DNA of 64,000 nucleotides, taken from Sphagnum compactum. Taxonomy: Eukaryota; Bryophyta; Sphagnopsida; Sphagnales. Below the pieces are notes generated by a model. The model had not been told where the DNA came from. It saw only the letters and a program-made list of their open reading frames with translations, and made no database searches. Position numbers and translations under genes: made by a program. The stretch is from contig OZ234503.1 of the NCBI GenBank assembly GCA_965153455.1, positions 7,036,157 to 7,100,156 on the forward strand. The letters are read 5' to 3'. Positions 10,438 through 21,884 of the stretch are shown here, one piece after another (positions within the stretch are counted from its first letter, which is position 1; each line of letters opens with the position of its first letter).

Positions 10438-13400
10438 GATAATCACATTTGAATTATCACATAGGGTTAATTTGTTTTTTTGTTTCACGCAATCCACATA
10501 GAGTAATTGTGTTTCACTCATCCACATAGATGGGGATTGGGTTTCATTGACATGTCATAGAACATTCTCATCTTTGGTCAACATGGAAGTTTGGAACCAA
10601 TACTTGTGTAAAAAGCTTTTGTAAAATACATGTTTAGAAATTGATTACAAGATGTTTGCAAGTATGATAGTAATATTTTTTACAAAAACATTCATATTAT
10701 CACATTGCCAAACATACACCTGCATGAATGTAGATTCAAAAACTTCAATGTGAGCAAATGTTTTTAGATAAACATAATGCATCTAGATGTTTTTAATACA
10801 TTATGTTACTGAGTTTATTGCCCATATTATTCACATCTACTAAGGAAGGTGTTATGTTGACATCTCCCAAACCAAAGCACCCCTTAATGCAATTCTTGGT
10901 ACCATTGGAAAGCCCTTGATGAGTAGGGGTGAATTAGGGTAGAAGCATGTTGTTTAAAGCTATAGTGGAGTTTTGAATTCCAAATAAATTTTTCATCAAA
11001 GATACTATAAAATTAAAATTAAAATATGTGAAGAGATTGGGGTGTGCTTGGGATGTGTTCTTTTGTACCATTTGAAAGCCCTCGATGTGAAGAAAGCATT
11101 TTGAGAAAATGTTAGTAGTATGATGCTTGTATGGCACACTAAAGTACATTGTTGAAGAATGTAATAACAAACAAAATGGAAGATGGACAAGGCATCATCA
11201 TGACACTCAAGCCCTACCCACTTAATAAATAAGTTTTGTAACATATAATTACCTATAATTTTTATCAACATTATCAACTTCTTCATCACAATCACATACA
11301 CATTCTTTTAGTAAGTACACCTTTCCATTATTAGGCTATTATGACTACACATTCTTCCCCAACATCAAATTTTCATCACATTTGTTTCATTTGGCTTTAC
11401 TCACAATCACCTCACAATTCTACCAATTAGACATTGATCAAATGCAAAATTTGTGATAGTTATGAATCAAATTGTGAATAACCATATAGTGACATCTACC
11501 ATTTTTTTTCATGGTAACATATTTTTTCAAAAATTCTCTAGAAATTTCATTACATATGACATGTTGTCAAAGTTTTTAACATTGATTATGTACACGTTTT
11601 CAACCCAATTGCAACCCTCCAATGGAAAGTGCATGTCCATACAATAAGAAACAAGGTATTGTTTAAGTGGTTTTCCATTAGGTTGTTGCGATCACAACAT
11701 ATTGTTTATAATTATGATCACAACAATGTATTTTGAAATTAGACCCTCAACAAAATTGGTTTATTTCCCAAATTCAAAATTATGAATCATGTTGATGGAA
11801 ATAAATTTTTTTTCCATATTGGTACTAAAAAAAATTGTTTTATCTACACACATTCACAATTTTGTTGAGTCTCAATTCAAATGGGAGGCTTGTCATTATT
11901 CCAAACAATGATCCTAGACTTAGAATTGTCAACAATCACAACTTAAGTGTTATGGCAATTCAAAATAGTCATAGACAAAGTCAAACGCCAAACATAAGTA
12001 GCTTCAATGTTGCAAAATTTCACCATTTTGCCTCCCAAAAAAATCCTCAAATCTACCACTAAAATCCACTATTCCAAATCCTTCAAAAACTTGCTTCAAA
12101 TCTTAGAAAAATTACTCAAAAACCCCTCTATAAAACACAAAGGCTTTAAACATTTCACAAAATGATTTGTGACCAATAAGAAAGTTCATAGACATGGCAA
12201 TAGGTTGCCATAAACTTTAAACCTCACTCTATAAAAAGTAGAGGGGTTCAACATCATTCCAATGTGGAATGACAACATAGATACATAATTCCAAGACATA
12301 ATTCACATTATGTGCTTTGTAATTAAGGGTTAGATAGGTGATTGTGCACAAACTATCATTCTTTTTATTTTAAAACATGATATGTATATATCATTCCAAT
12401 CTCTAAATGGGCATTTGAAGGAGTAGTCATCATTTGCATGTGAAATGAAAAGAGATGCATAATATTATCATTCCAATGTTTAATGGAAAGAGATACATAA
12501 TTGTATTGTGTAGTTGACACCACATGCTATTTAATTAAATGGTTGGTTATTTGATTGAATAAGCTATTATGTATACCTAATTAGGCATAATGTACATTTT
12601 AGTGAAAAGAAGAAAAAGATTCACATTTTATATGGACATTTCCAATGTTGAGGACTTATTTAAATACAAAATTCAAAGGGAATTGTTTGTCCCCACTTAA
12701 AACCATAAATTTAACAAGGTTTTGTAATCACTTGTGTTAATTTAAGAAAGACCTAAATCAATGACACAACTCTAGGATTTTTTTTAACACATTTTAAGCA
12801 CTACATTTGCAAGCATCATTTTTTAACCTTTTTTTCTTTCAAAATTCTTCAATTATATAATTAAATGATTGAAGTGATTTTCCCCTTTTGAATTAAAATT
12901 TCTATAATAAGTATGTAAGAATCTTGATTAAGTAGATGTTAAGTTTGAATGATTCTACAAGTGAATGAGTAACCTTGTTTGTAATGTTTGATAAATCTAA
13001 AACCAAATGCAACATTGAACATCAAACCAAATGAAATTTGGAAAAAAACAAAAATGTGTGATAGCAAATTTATTTTTGAAATATTCTCAAGATGTGATGT
13101 TCCATCCTTGTGTACAATAAAAAGTATAAACACATGCCATATATATATATATATATATACATACTCCAAAGTCTGACAATTACTACAGCACGTCATCAAA
13201 ACCTCTGCAAAGACCGATTCATTCACATTCAAATCCTGCATTTTGCTATTCAAGTTGATTATAGTTTGCAAGAAATTGGTTGGAGAAAGTCACAAAGCTG
13301 TAATTTCACATTCTGGTCTAACCGAAGGACACTCATTTATCTATCTGTACCATTGAAGGTGGCTACGTGATCGAGAAGCAGAACAACAACAAGAGTCTGT

Positions 13401-14090
13401 CACCTGACAACTACAAACTGGTTGAAAGCAAGGCAAGCAAGCAAGGCTGTCTCAGTAAGATATTTTCCATTTAAATTTTATTTTGTGTCACAATTCTTTT
13501 AAAGGTAATCATACAAGAAGAAGCTAGACACCTCCTCTAGACTGCTTGTTTCATCAATAATCTCTGAGATCTTCTTTTCCCCCCCCCCCCATGCTTCCAC
13601 ACTTCCTTTTCCAAGATGTACATATATAAGTTACAACCTGCTACTAAACTCTCTCCTTGTCTTTCTCTTCTCACTTGCAACTAGACTTCTTCTTTGTCAA
13701 GCAAGCAAGCAAGCAAACTTTTTGGACACATTTTTTCAAATTTTGTTTTGTTTCCATGCAACGTGGAATAGAGGTTCCTGTGTAAAGAGAGAGAGAATTT
13801 TTTTTCAATGCCAAAAGCAAATGGGTCCTCCACCACATACTCTGTTTCTTATAAAGTGTCAGAGTGGTACATGAAAACATGAGAGAGAGAGAGAGAGGGA
13901 GAAGCGATCTTTAGTAGTGAGCCTTTTTGAGAAAACCTTGAAGAGGTCTCTATGCAATTGCTCTCTACAAGATCCAATTTTTGAGGAAGCTGAAACTTGG
14001 AAGCCTGGGGGACAATTCTTCTAATGAATCTGACCTGAAAATCCCATCCCAATTGACTTTATGATTGCAGGTCCATTACAAGAGCCGCAC
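10438..14090. other. AT-rich intergenic DNA, no gene seen
   Basis: I see no exon-like stretch or recognisable domain in this region. It contains a (TA)n microsatellite at about 13139-13159, a run of C at about 13580-13590 and a GA-rich tract at about 13881-13902. Short ORFs here have low-complexity or AT-driven composition. Confidence 0.6.
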
Positions 14091-14114
14091 TCCCTTGGGA
14101 GCGAGTGAACACTC

Positions 14115-14423
14115 CTAGTGCTTCCCTTTCTTGGCTTTTGGGTTTGCATCTGGTTTGCTTGCTGTTGCTTCTTCTTCTTTTGCAGGCTTGGGTGTCGTTG
14201 AGCCACTTGTAAAGTACTTGTAGCCACTATAAAACAAAGCTCCCCAACCTGCTAGTGAAACAAACACAAACTGCACAAAAAAAAAAAAAAAAACTGATAA
14301 AAATTGATCAAAAGTTGAGGTCAGTTTTTTGGATGTATATTCTAACATCTAGAAGAGCATATCTATAATAACAATAAACTCACTTGGGCTCCATGCTGCT
14401 TCACACTACCAGTGATGATCAAA
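14115..14423 (-). CDS. Last two exons of a small single-pass membrane protein
   Basis: The final exon (14270-14115, minus) is entered after a long pyrimidine tract and GTGCAG acceptor. It encodes 51 residues ending in a stop. The membrane segment FVFVSLAGWGALFYSGYKYF is followed by a charged, Lys/Glu/Ala/Pro-rich tail. The preceding exon (about 14423-14384) ends in a GTGAGT donor in phase 0 and encodes LIITGSVKQHGAQ, so the junction is in frame. The acceptor of that exon is uncertain. I do not recognise the family. It may join the presequence exon at 16912-16816, which lies on the same strand, giving a small mitochondrial inner- or outer-membrane protein. Confidence 0.5.
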
Positions 14424-15167
14424 CTGACATAAGGTTTGAATATTAATTTATTTTTTTTCTCATTTGTTCCTTGAACCCTACAATATATCTAAACAAAAAT
14501 TCCATGATCATGTAGATTGTCCATGAAATCATTTTCACTAAACCCCTTGTGACAAGCTCAAACTAGCAGCAGTTAAAACACGAAAATGTTCCATGAAGTT
14601 TCCCAGAAACAAATGAACTCAGAGTTCACACTAACACCTTGTGAATATTCCTCAAAATGTGGGACCGAAATGAAAATTACTTCATTCTGTAGTAATCTCT
14701 CTGTTACAGACAGGGATAACCAAATGATAAATTGGGCTGTGCACATTCGACACAAAGCCAATCATACCTTTGATATGTACAAATGCTCATTAACTGACCT
14801 TAATTATTTGCATTGTTTTCCACATAAAAAACATTGGCATTAAGAAACTGTTATGAATTGGGCACAGTTTTTCATGCCACCAACTCCTCTCCTCCCACTC
14901 CCCACCCCCCTTTGCATCAACATTAGAAGCCCCAAGAAGCTATGTCCAAAGTCTTCCTTCATGCCGGATAACATGGTGTAAAGCCCAATTGAAGAATCTG
15001 AGAACCAAAAAAGTTGCCATTGAAAACCCCATAAATGAATTTTTCAATGCCAATGTAATGACCTTGAGGGTGGGCATTCAGTTTTGTGAAACAGCCCCAT
15101 GCAGGGCATTCCTTTATGGTGGGGCCTATTGTCACAACAGCAGGAAATCATGACACCCACTTGCCTT

Positions 15168-15271
15168 GGGTAATGCCCTGGCAGCAGCAGCAGGGCATTA
15201 CACCCAAACGTCAGGCTCCAGAGTCAGAGGTTCACAGGGTGTAATGCCCTGCTGCTGCCAGGGTATTACCC
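15168..15271. repeat. Nested palindrome built from TAATGCCCTG
   Basis: Left arm 15168-15205 and right arm 15237-15271 are inverted copies, differing by one CAG unit and one base, and are separated by a 31-base spacer. Each arm is itself a palindrome of TAATGCCCTG and CAGGGCATTA around a CAG-rich centre. The fold is strong. It could be a foldback element or another hairpin-forming repeat. Confidence 0.8.
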
Positions 15272-15469
15272 TACACTAACAATCCACATCGACAATTTCA
15301 AAGAATGTTGCAAAATGTTAGCATTAGAGTTGCAATCGATTTGCAACAATATCGTTTTCTGCATTTGATTAGCCTTCAATTGCAAGAATTATTTTCTAGC
15401 CAAAGATTTTCGGGTTTTGTCTTTTCCCAAGTTCTTGAAATCTTACCTCTAACCTGAACCCCCAGAATT

Positions 15470-16110
15470 TGTGCAAGAGATGATGGTGAGGAGAGAGGGG
15501 GTGAATAACCAGGAACAAAAGTCAGTTGATGATGGGTGATGCTTGAGAAGATTGAAATGGGAACAAAGTCTTGATGATGATGGTGAAGAAAGAAAATGAA
15601 AATTGGAAAAACATTGCAAAGTTGATGATGGTGGTGACAAGAGAAAAGATGAAATTGGAACAAAGTTGATGATGGCAGGAAAGAAAGAAAGATGAAATCG
15701 GAACAAAAGTTGATGATGGCGAGGAGAAAAAGATGAAATGGAACAAAAAGTTGATGTGGATAAGGAGAGAAGATAAAACAGAAAAAAATCTGATGATGGC
15801 AAGGAGAGAAGAGGGAAAATGGAAAACAAACTTCATGATGGTCAGAGAGAAGATGAAATCAAACAACATTGTTGACGATGGCAAGGAGAGAAGAAGAGGA
15901 AAAATGGGAACAAAGTTCATCATGTGGTGCAGAGAGAAGATGAAATGGGAACACAAACTTGATGTTGATGAGTAGAGAAGACGAAATGGGGAAAAAAATG
16001 GTTGACAATGTTGATGATCAGAGAAGATGAAATGTAACAAAGTTCATGATGGTGCACAGGAAGGACAAAGTTGATGATGATGCTGAGCATCTGAGAAGAT
16101 GAAACACAAG
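15470..16110. repeat. Degenerate minisatellite, about 14 units of about 42 bp
   Basis: The plus strand is purine-rich and repeats a unit close to AACAAAGTTGATGATGG followed by CAAGGAGAGAAGATGAAAT, with variable length. The minus strand shows long open frames (up to 172 codons) rich in Phe, Ser and His. They reflect the repeat composition and do not look like protein. Confidence 0.8.
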
Positions 16111-16698
16111 AAGATCACACAAAGTTTGAAGTGCTGCATCACATAATAATACTTACAAATCAGGAGATGATGATAACAGAAGAAAGAACCCAAAAAAAAA
16201 ACTTACATGTTCGTCTTTCCATTTGGAAGGACTTGTTGGATCTTGCCAGATTGGTACCTTGGCTGCACCACCATGAGCATCATCTGTGCTTTTCTTTCAC
16301 ACCCACAAAAAAACACAATTCCTGGGTCATTTTCTTTGCACCACCTCCACAAACACTAATCGCTTCAGATGAGGAGGAAGTGCAAAGCAGACACAAAATT
16401 GTAAAGTCGCCAAGATAGATTTTGGACTCTTGTTCTTCAAAATCTGTGTGTTTCACAGACCTGAACTTGGTGCTTCTTCAAGTGCTTCACCACAAAAAGA
16501 TCCTGAACTCTAGACATAGAAACTTATGTTTTCTGTCTATTTTGGTTTAATGTGCATTCTTGATCAATCTTGGAAACTAAAGAAATGGAGAATTTTCAGA
16601 ATGCAAACTTCTACATTGAAAGAAGACTTGCACATAATCAGATCTTGACCAGATTTTTAGTTTGAAGTGTTTTCTGTATCAAGTTCCAATGTGCATAT

Positions 16699-16724
16699 GT
16701 CTGTCTGTCTGTCTGTCTGTCTGC
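16699..16724. repeat. (TGTC)n microsatellite
   Basis: About six copies of the tetranucleotide TGTC/CTGT stand in a row. Confidence 0.9.
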
Positions 16725-16815
16725 AGCAAATCTTTTCATGCAAGAAAATTTCACTATGCTTCATGACAAAATTCACAATGCAGACGGAAGGGAACAAACT
16801 CCTCTTGGTTGTTAC

Positions 16816-16912
16816 CTGAAAACAAACGACACCATTGAGGTTGTTGGCTGGGTGATCTTCCTCGGAGGAGACTCCTCACAACAACAGAGCGCGTTGTATG
16901 CACTAGTGCCAT
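16816..16912 (-). CDS. First exon with mitochondrial-type presequence
   Basis: The start ATG at 16912 opens a 32-codon exon that ends at a GTAAC donor in phase 1. The peptide is Arg/Ser-rich and free of acidic residues (MALVHTTRSVVVRSLLRGRS...), and ends CRLFS, typical of a plant mitochondrial targeting peptide with an R-x-F-S-like cleavage region. The exons at 14423-14115 on the same strand are the nearest plausible continuation, but at least one linking exon is missing from the model because the phases do not meet directly. It could instead belong to an unrelated or dead gene. Confidence 0.45.
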
Positions 16913-17035
16913 TGTTGGGTCGTCTTGTTCTTCTTCAAACGAAACCCACGATGGAAAAAGATTGATGAGATGGGTGAGAGAAGAAGCTAAAGAAACTGTC
17001 CTTTCATCATAGCTTTGCAGCTTCTCTGCTGCAAT

Positions 17036-17068
17036 GAAAAGCAAAGCAAAGCAAAGCAAAGTAAAGCA
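17036..17068. repeat. (AAAGC)n microsatellite
   Basis: About six tandem copies of AAAGC end in one variant unit. Confidence 0.85.
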
Positions 17069-18105
17069 CACCTTGGATTCTCTTTCGACTGGGTAACAAA
17101 TGTGAACAAATGTGAAGCAGAGGAGATGCTTGGAGGTGCTTTGCTTTCTGCAGGTTTTGTGACGTAGTGAGTACCAGAGAAGAACTTGAACAGAGAAGTT
17201 GGCAGTGAGAGCAACTCCACGGGTGCTCACTATGTGACACTGCAAATGAAAATTGGCTGAAGAAAAGTCAAAACATGTCGGTTTGGCTCAGCAAAACGGG
17301 TGCAACCTAGTGCCTGTTTTTTTCCCAATTTTCTCATGTTGCTCCAAAAGTGGCGAGACCCACAAGAGGATTTAGCCAAATCTGGCTACAAGACAAATAG
17401 AGAAGAAACCTAGAAATCTGCCCAAAGCCTCCCAAAATCTTGGCAATTTCAAAAACTTCTTTCCTTGAAATGTGACAATTTTTTTGGGAATTTTCCAAAA
17501 AGCTCCCTTGACCATTGTTTTTTTTTTTTTGTTTTTCTGGAATTTTGTTTGTAGCCAAAGTGACAATCATCCATAGGAAGATGTATAAGAAATGGTGATC
17601 ATCCCTTGGAAGATTTAGCCACATCTGGCTATAAACCAGAAATAAAGTACCAAATCTTTAATCATCCATCTATATTTCTGGCTATAAAATGAAAACCAAA
17701 TATGTGAATCTGACGATTTTAACTTTTTTTTCCTTACTTCTGGCGACTGAAAACCTCAAAAATCACTTCATTTTCGATTTTTGAATTTTTAATTTCTCTA
17801 TTTGGCGAGATTTCGCCAGTCAAAAACAAAGGCTGCCCTTGACCATGTTGTTTGTGACTTTTGTTTCTTGTTTTTTTTTTTAATAGCAAAATTGCGAATT
17901 TTCGCCACAAAAAAGAATCACTGGAACTACGACCCCATCTTCAGCCGAAAGAAACTCGCTCCGCAGAAGAAGAACCCTCATCCATCTCGTAGTATAAACT
18001 AGGAACTATTTACGCGCGCGACATGAGGGACGAACAAGCGAAATCACAAAAATCACAAGCGAAAGAAGGCTTGTTTGTTGCTGCAGGGTTTGGAGACAGG
18101 AAACT

Positions 18106-20118
18106 ATGGAGGAGGAAGTCGGTACTAACAGCAGCAGCAAGCTTGTCTATGGCACCACGCCACAGCATTGTCAGCAGATGATCAACCACTCTCTCGCTCA
18201 CCGTCAGTACGCTCTACCCTCCTCCTCCTCCTCCCCCTCCTCCTCTCGCTCTGGCATTTCCTCCTTCTGGTATTTCCAACCGTCTTCTGTAAGGTTTTTT
18301 CTTTTCTTTTTTTTGGGTGGTTGTGATTCAGGAATGCACCAAACATCAATGATCAAACCAAGCTTCTCCCAGAAATTGTCACGAGAAACTATTTCTATCC
18401 ATTCCTTCCTTTGGTTTTTTCTTTGGATAATGACCATGAAATCAGCGGCAAGGGTGGTGATTTAGGGTTTAGCTCTAGGTTTTTTAGGGTTTCTTGATTT
18501 GTGGATATTCTGGATCTGAAAAGTCACTCAGCCGGTTGGTCGGTCAGTCTTTCCATTTGCAGCATCGATTTCAAGTGCACAGAAAGTGTGAAATTGGTGC
18601 CATACTTTCTTGATGGATTTCTGTTGTACCTTCTTTCTGTTGCAGACACTACCTAAGGTGAAATTTTGTAAGTGAAGCGCTTGTTGAGAACAGCAGGGTG
18701 TCCTCTCTGTTGCAGACAAGTTGTTCTTTAAGCCTGAAGAATGTAGTGTGTCTGTTGATGGATCTATGTACCCTTCTTCTTCTTGTTGCAGATCCTATGG
18801 TGAAATTTGTGAGAGGAGCGCTCGAGAAAGCAGGGTGTCCTGTTGGAGACAAGTTCTTTAAGCCTGAAGAATGTAGTATGCAAGTGGGCGGTGGATTCAA
18901 GCGGGATGATGGGGTCAGGTTCTTTTCTGTCACACTTATCTTTGATCATAATTGTGCATCAATTTCTTGCATCAATCAATGCACACACCCTAATGCCATT
19001 TTTTCCTGCAGATTGTGAACTCTAGGTTTGCTGTGTGATCTTACATGCAAAATTTACTGTGTTGTCTCAATAGCAATTTTTTTGATGGAGGCAATGCCAA
19101 TGATGATTCAGGTGGTGATCTGCAGCAACCATGTGATGCTGCAGGATGAAGTGGATGTGGCATTGACACATGAGCTACTGCATGCATATGACCACTGCCG
19201 TGCAGCCAATCTGGATTGGACTAATTGTGAGCACCATGCATGTAGTGAGGTGTGTTTGTCTCTCTTCTCTTTCCAACAAGAGAAAGAGTTTGCTGTGGCT
19301 CGGTGCCAAAGCTTGTATGTTTGTGCAAATGTGGAAAGATTTTTCTTGAGATAGTTGTGAGTCTTCTTCTTTGTGTCACTTCTGGAAATGTAACCAGAAC
19401 TCCCTACAGAGGCTTTTGTATGATTTTCTTTTCCCCCTAAGTTTTGAGCAGATTGTTATGTACTAGTTTACACAGCCACTATCTGGAGCTGATGAAGTTA
19501 GTGGGAAGTAATGGCAGCTAGTCAATACCATTCATATTGAAGGTGATAGTGTAATTCTCTGTGAGTGAGTAACATGCTCAAGGTGAATACCCATCCTTTT
19601 TCTTGTTGTGTTTGTCTTGTTTTGGCTGGACCTGACACAACAGTTACCCTTCAAAGTGTATTTTTGTGGAGTTTTCTCAGCAATCTCAGAGCTTTCTCTA
19701 AGTGTACATGTTCTCTCTAGCCTTAAGCAACACTTTGTATGTGGATGGGACATGGCAGATTCGTGCAGCCAACTTAAGTGGAGATTGCCACTGGAAACGG
19801 GAGCTGAACCGTGGCAATTTCAATATCCAAGGGCAGCATCAGGTTTTCTTTTTTACTTTGGATCTTCTTCCCCTAACATCTTTGCTTTTGCAAGATGAAT
19901 TATAATTTTCTTGAATATTTCCTGGATAATATGTTTCATCCACAAGTGTCTCATATTGAGAGTTTTGGCTTCTTTTGGGGCAGATTTGTGTCAAGCGGAG
20001 GGCACAAATCAGTGTGGCATTGAATCCACACTGCTCCCAAGACCAGGCTATTCAAGCTGTAGACAATGTCTGGAACACTTGTTACAAGGATACACAACCA
20101 TTTGATAGAGTACCATAA
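18106..20118 (+). CDS. ATP23: Mitochondrial metalloprotease ATP23 homolog
   Basis: ATP23 is a zinc metalloprotease of the mitochondrial intermembrane space that in yeast processes the ATP synthase subunit Atp6 and helps build the Fo sector. The exons are 18106-18202, 18792-18913, 19112-19249, 19759-19842 and 19984-20118. All have GT-AG introns and matched phases, giving 191 residues, close to plant homologs. The HExxH zinc site is in THELLHAYDHCRA, followed by NLDWTNCEHHACSE. The C-terminus has the conserved paired cysteines (GDCHWKREL, NPHCSQ, NTCYKDTQPFDRVP). The first ATG of exon 1 is used. Intron 1 holds a decayed copy of exon 2, and intron 3 holds a dispersed repeat shared with the BCHC gene. 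The gene looks intact. Confidence 0.95.
18640..18752 (+). pseudogene. Decayed duplicate of ATP23 exon 2 inside intron 1
   Basis: Downstream of a TTGCAG acceptor-like sequence, the segment repeats blocks of the true exon 2 (18792-18913): GGTGAAATTTTGTAAG for GGTGAAATTTGTGAGA, AGCAGGGTGTCCT, GACAAGTT and TTTAAGCCTGAAGAATGTAG. Indels and an inserted CTCTGTTGCA block break the frame. It is a tandem exon duplication whose upstream copy has decayed. Confidence 0.85.
19468..19695 (+). repeat. Dispersed repeat, copy A (in ATP23 intron 3)
   Basis: About 225 bp match 38000-38200 in BCHC intron 2. Shared blocks include GATGAAGT-AGTGGG, ATGGCAGCTAGT, GACACAA-GTTACCCT-CAAAGT and GAGTTTT-TCTGCAAT-like sequence in the same order. 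No ORF or clear terminal repeat is present. Confidence 0.7.
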
Positions 20119-21880
20119 TGTGTTTACTCACAACAGCGGCTTTTCTTTTGCTTCTCTCTTGTAAGGAGAAAGGTTTTAAGGCTTTCTTCTGATGATTGTT
20201 TCTTGAGTGAGGCTACACCAATGGGGAGGAGTCAACAGTTTGTATGTGCAAAACCTTCATGTCAGCCACCACTTTGACAAGTCTAGATTGTACATTGTGT
20301 GTGGTATAATGCCCGCTGTGTCAGGGCGTTACATACTGTGAACCAATGGCATAGCCTCGCACAGACCCTTGTTCCTGTGATGCTCATGGCTGAGGGCTTT
20401 ATCTTCCCAGATCTTTAGATGAAAGTGCCTTCTCTAAATTTAGATACGACCACATCCCCAACAACTTTGAATGCTTAGATATTCAAAGCCTCATCTAATT
20501 CATCCAAGTTTTTTGCCCTTTGAAGGTTTTATCCATGTCAACATTGGCAACTTTCTTTTTCAACAACATTGAAGGGCAATTTTGAAATTATCCTACTAAC
20601 CATAGGTCATGTATGTCTATTCATTTCAACGATTCATTGGTACATGGTTGGATGAATTATATAGACACAACTTCAAAAACGATTGGACCATCAACTTTAT
20701 CTAACAATATTTTCATATAAAGCATTTCATGCTCACATCCATCCTTTCATGTTTGGGTCAAAACATGGTGAGCCTTGGTAATATCTTGGCTTCTTATCAC
20801 CATGGTCTGGTGATCCTCTAGAATTCTTTGAAATTTCCTTTACAATTCCTCTCGTTTGTGTTTACTTAGTTTTCTTCAATGTGTTTGCAATCTATGAATT
20901 TCCTTAATATCTTTTATTTTGTTACTTGTGAAATTAGCTTTCCTTGTGATGTGTGAACAACCACATGCACTTTCCATTTGTCAAAAATCTCAATCCACTT
21001 TGGCATCATGTGTCATTCATTGTCTTCATTATGTTTTTTACATATGGAAATAACATATGTATTGCCTTATTGAATTTTCTTTATAAAACACACATTTTTG
21101 GACTTTGCATGTGAAAATGAGCAACTTTTCCTTCTAACAATTTATATACATATTTCTATTTCTATTTAAAATAATAGATTTAATGATCATTTGCAAACAT
21201 GAATCAACAAAGCTTGTGACACCAACAATCGAAAATTGTGTTTACTAAGTAAGGTTTTCCCTTTTTAATTTTTAATATCCTCCTCCTTGCATATTCTTGC
21301 AAGGTTATTCATTAATTACCAATTTTACATCATTTGGTTTTTTTTTTTTTTTTCCAATTACGGTTTTTTTTTCCAAATTCATGTTATTGAAAATTTTACC
21401 CAAAAATATCAAATTTAATCACATTTACAATAGAAAAAATTATTTTCTCATTTTATGATGAAGAAAACAAAATTTTCCAAGAAAAAAATGTTTTCAATTG
21501 TGATAAGCTTTTTACTTATCATGTTTGTCTATGAATGTTTGAATCTTATTAAATCTTATTGACCTAATTTTTTACACAATACTAAGATTTATTATAGTCC
21601 ATTTATGTTTTCATCTGTCCATTGGAAGGAAAAATTTGAAACAAAACACACAAAATTATTATTTTTTAATTTTTTATTATGTATTGAAGTTAGTTAACAA
21701 CAAAAAAATGATTATAATTTTAACAAACCAAAATTTTAATAAAAAAACATAAAGAATTCAACCACAAGTGGTTTTGTCTTCTATTGATGTATATCCCAAA
21801 AATAAACATTGTTAAATGAGATTATATGAATTGAAACAATATCAGTTTATTGTTATAAATTGGTAGTGTGTTTGATGATT
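20119..21880. other. AT-rich intergenic DNA, no gene seen
   Basis: There is no exon-like sequence. A short imperfect palindrome at 20304-20336 resembles the TAATGCCC motif of the nested palindrome at 15.2 kb. Confidence 0.6.
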
Positions 21881-21884
21881 TGAA

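Noticed and set aside
15522-16040. 172-codon minus-strand ORF rich in Phe, Ser and His (with overlapping 126- and 95-codon ORFs)
   Set aside because: It is produced by the ~42-bp minisatellite, several frames are open at once and no domain is visible.
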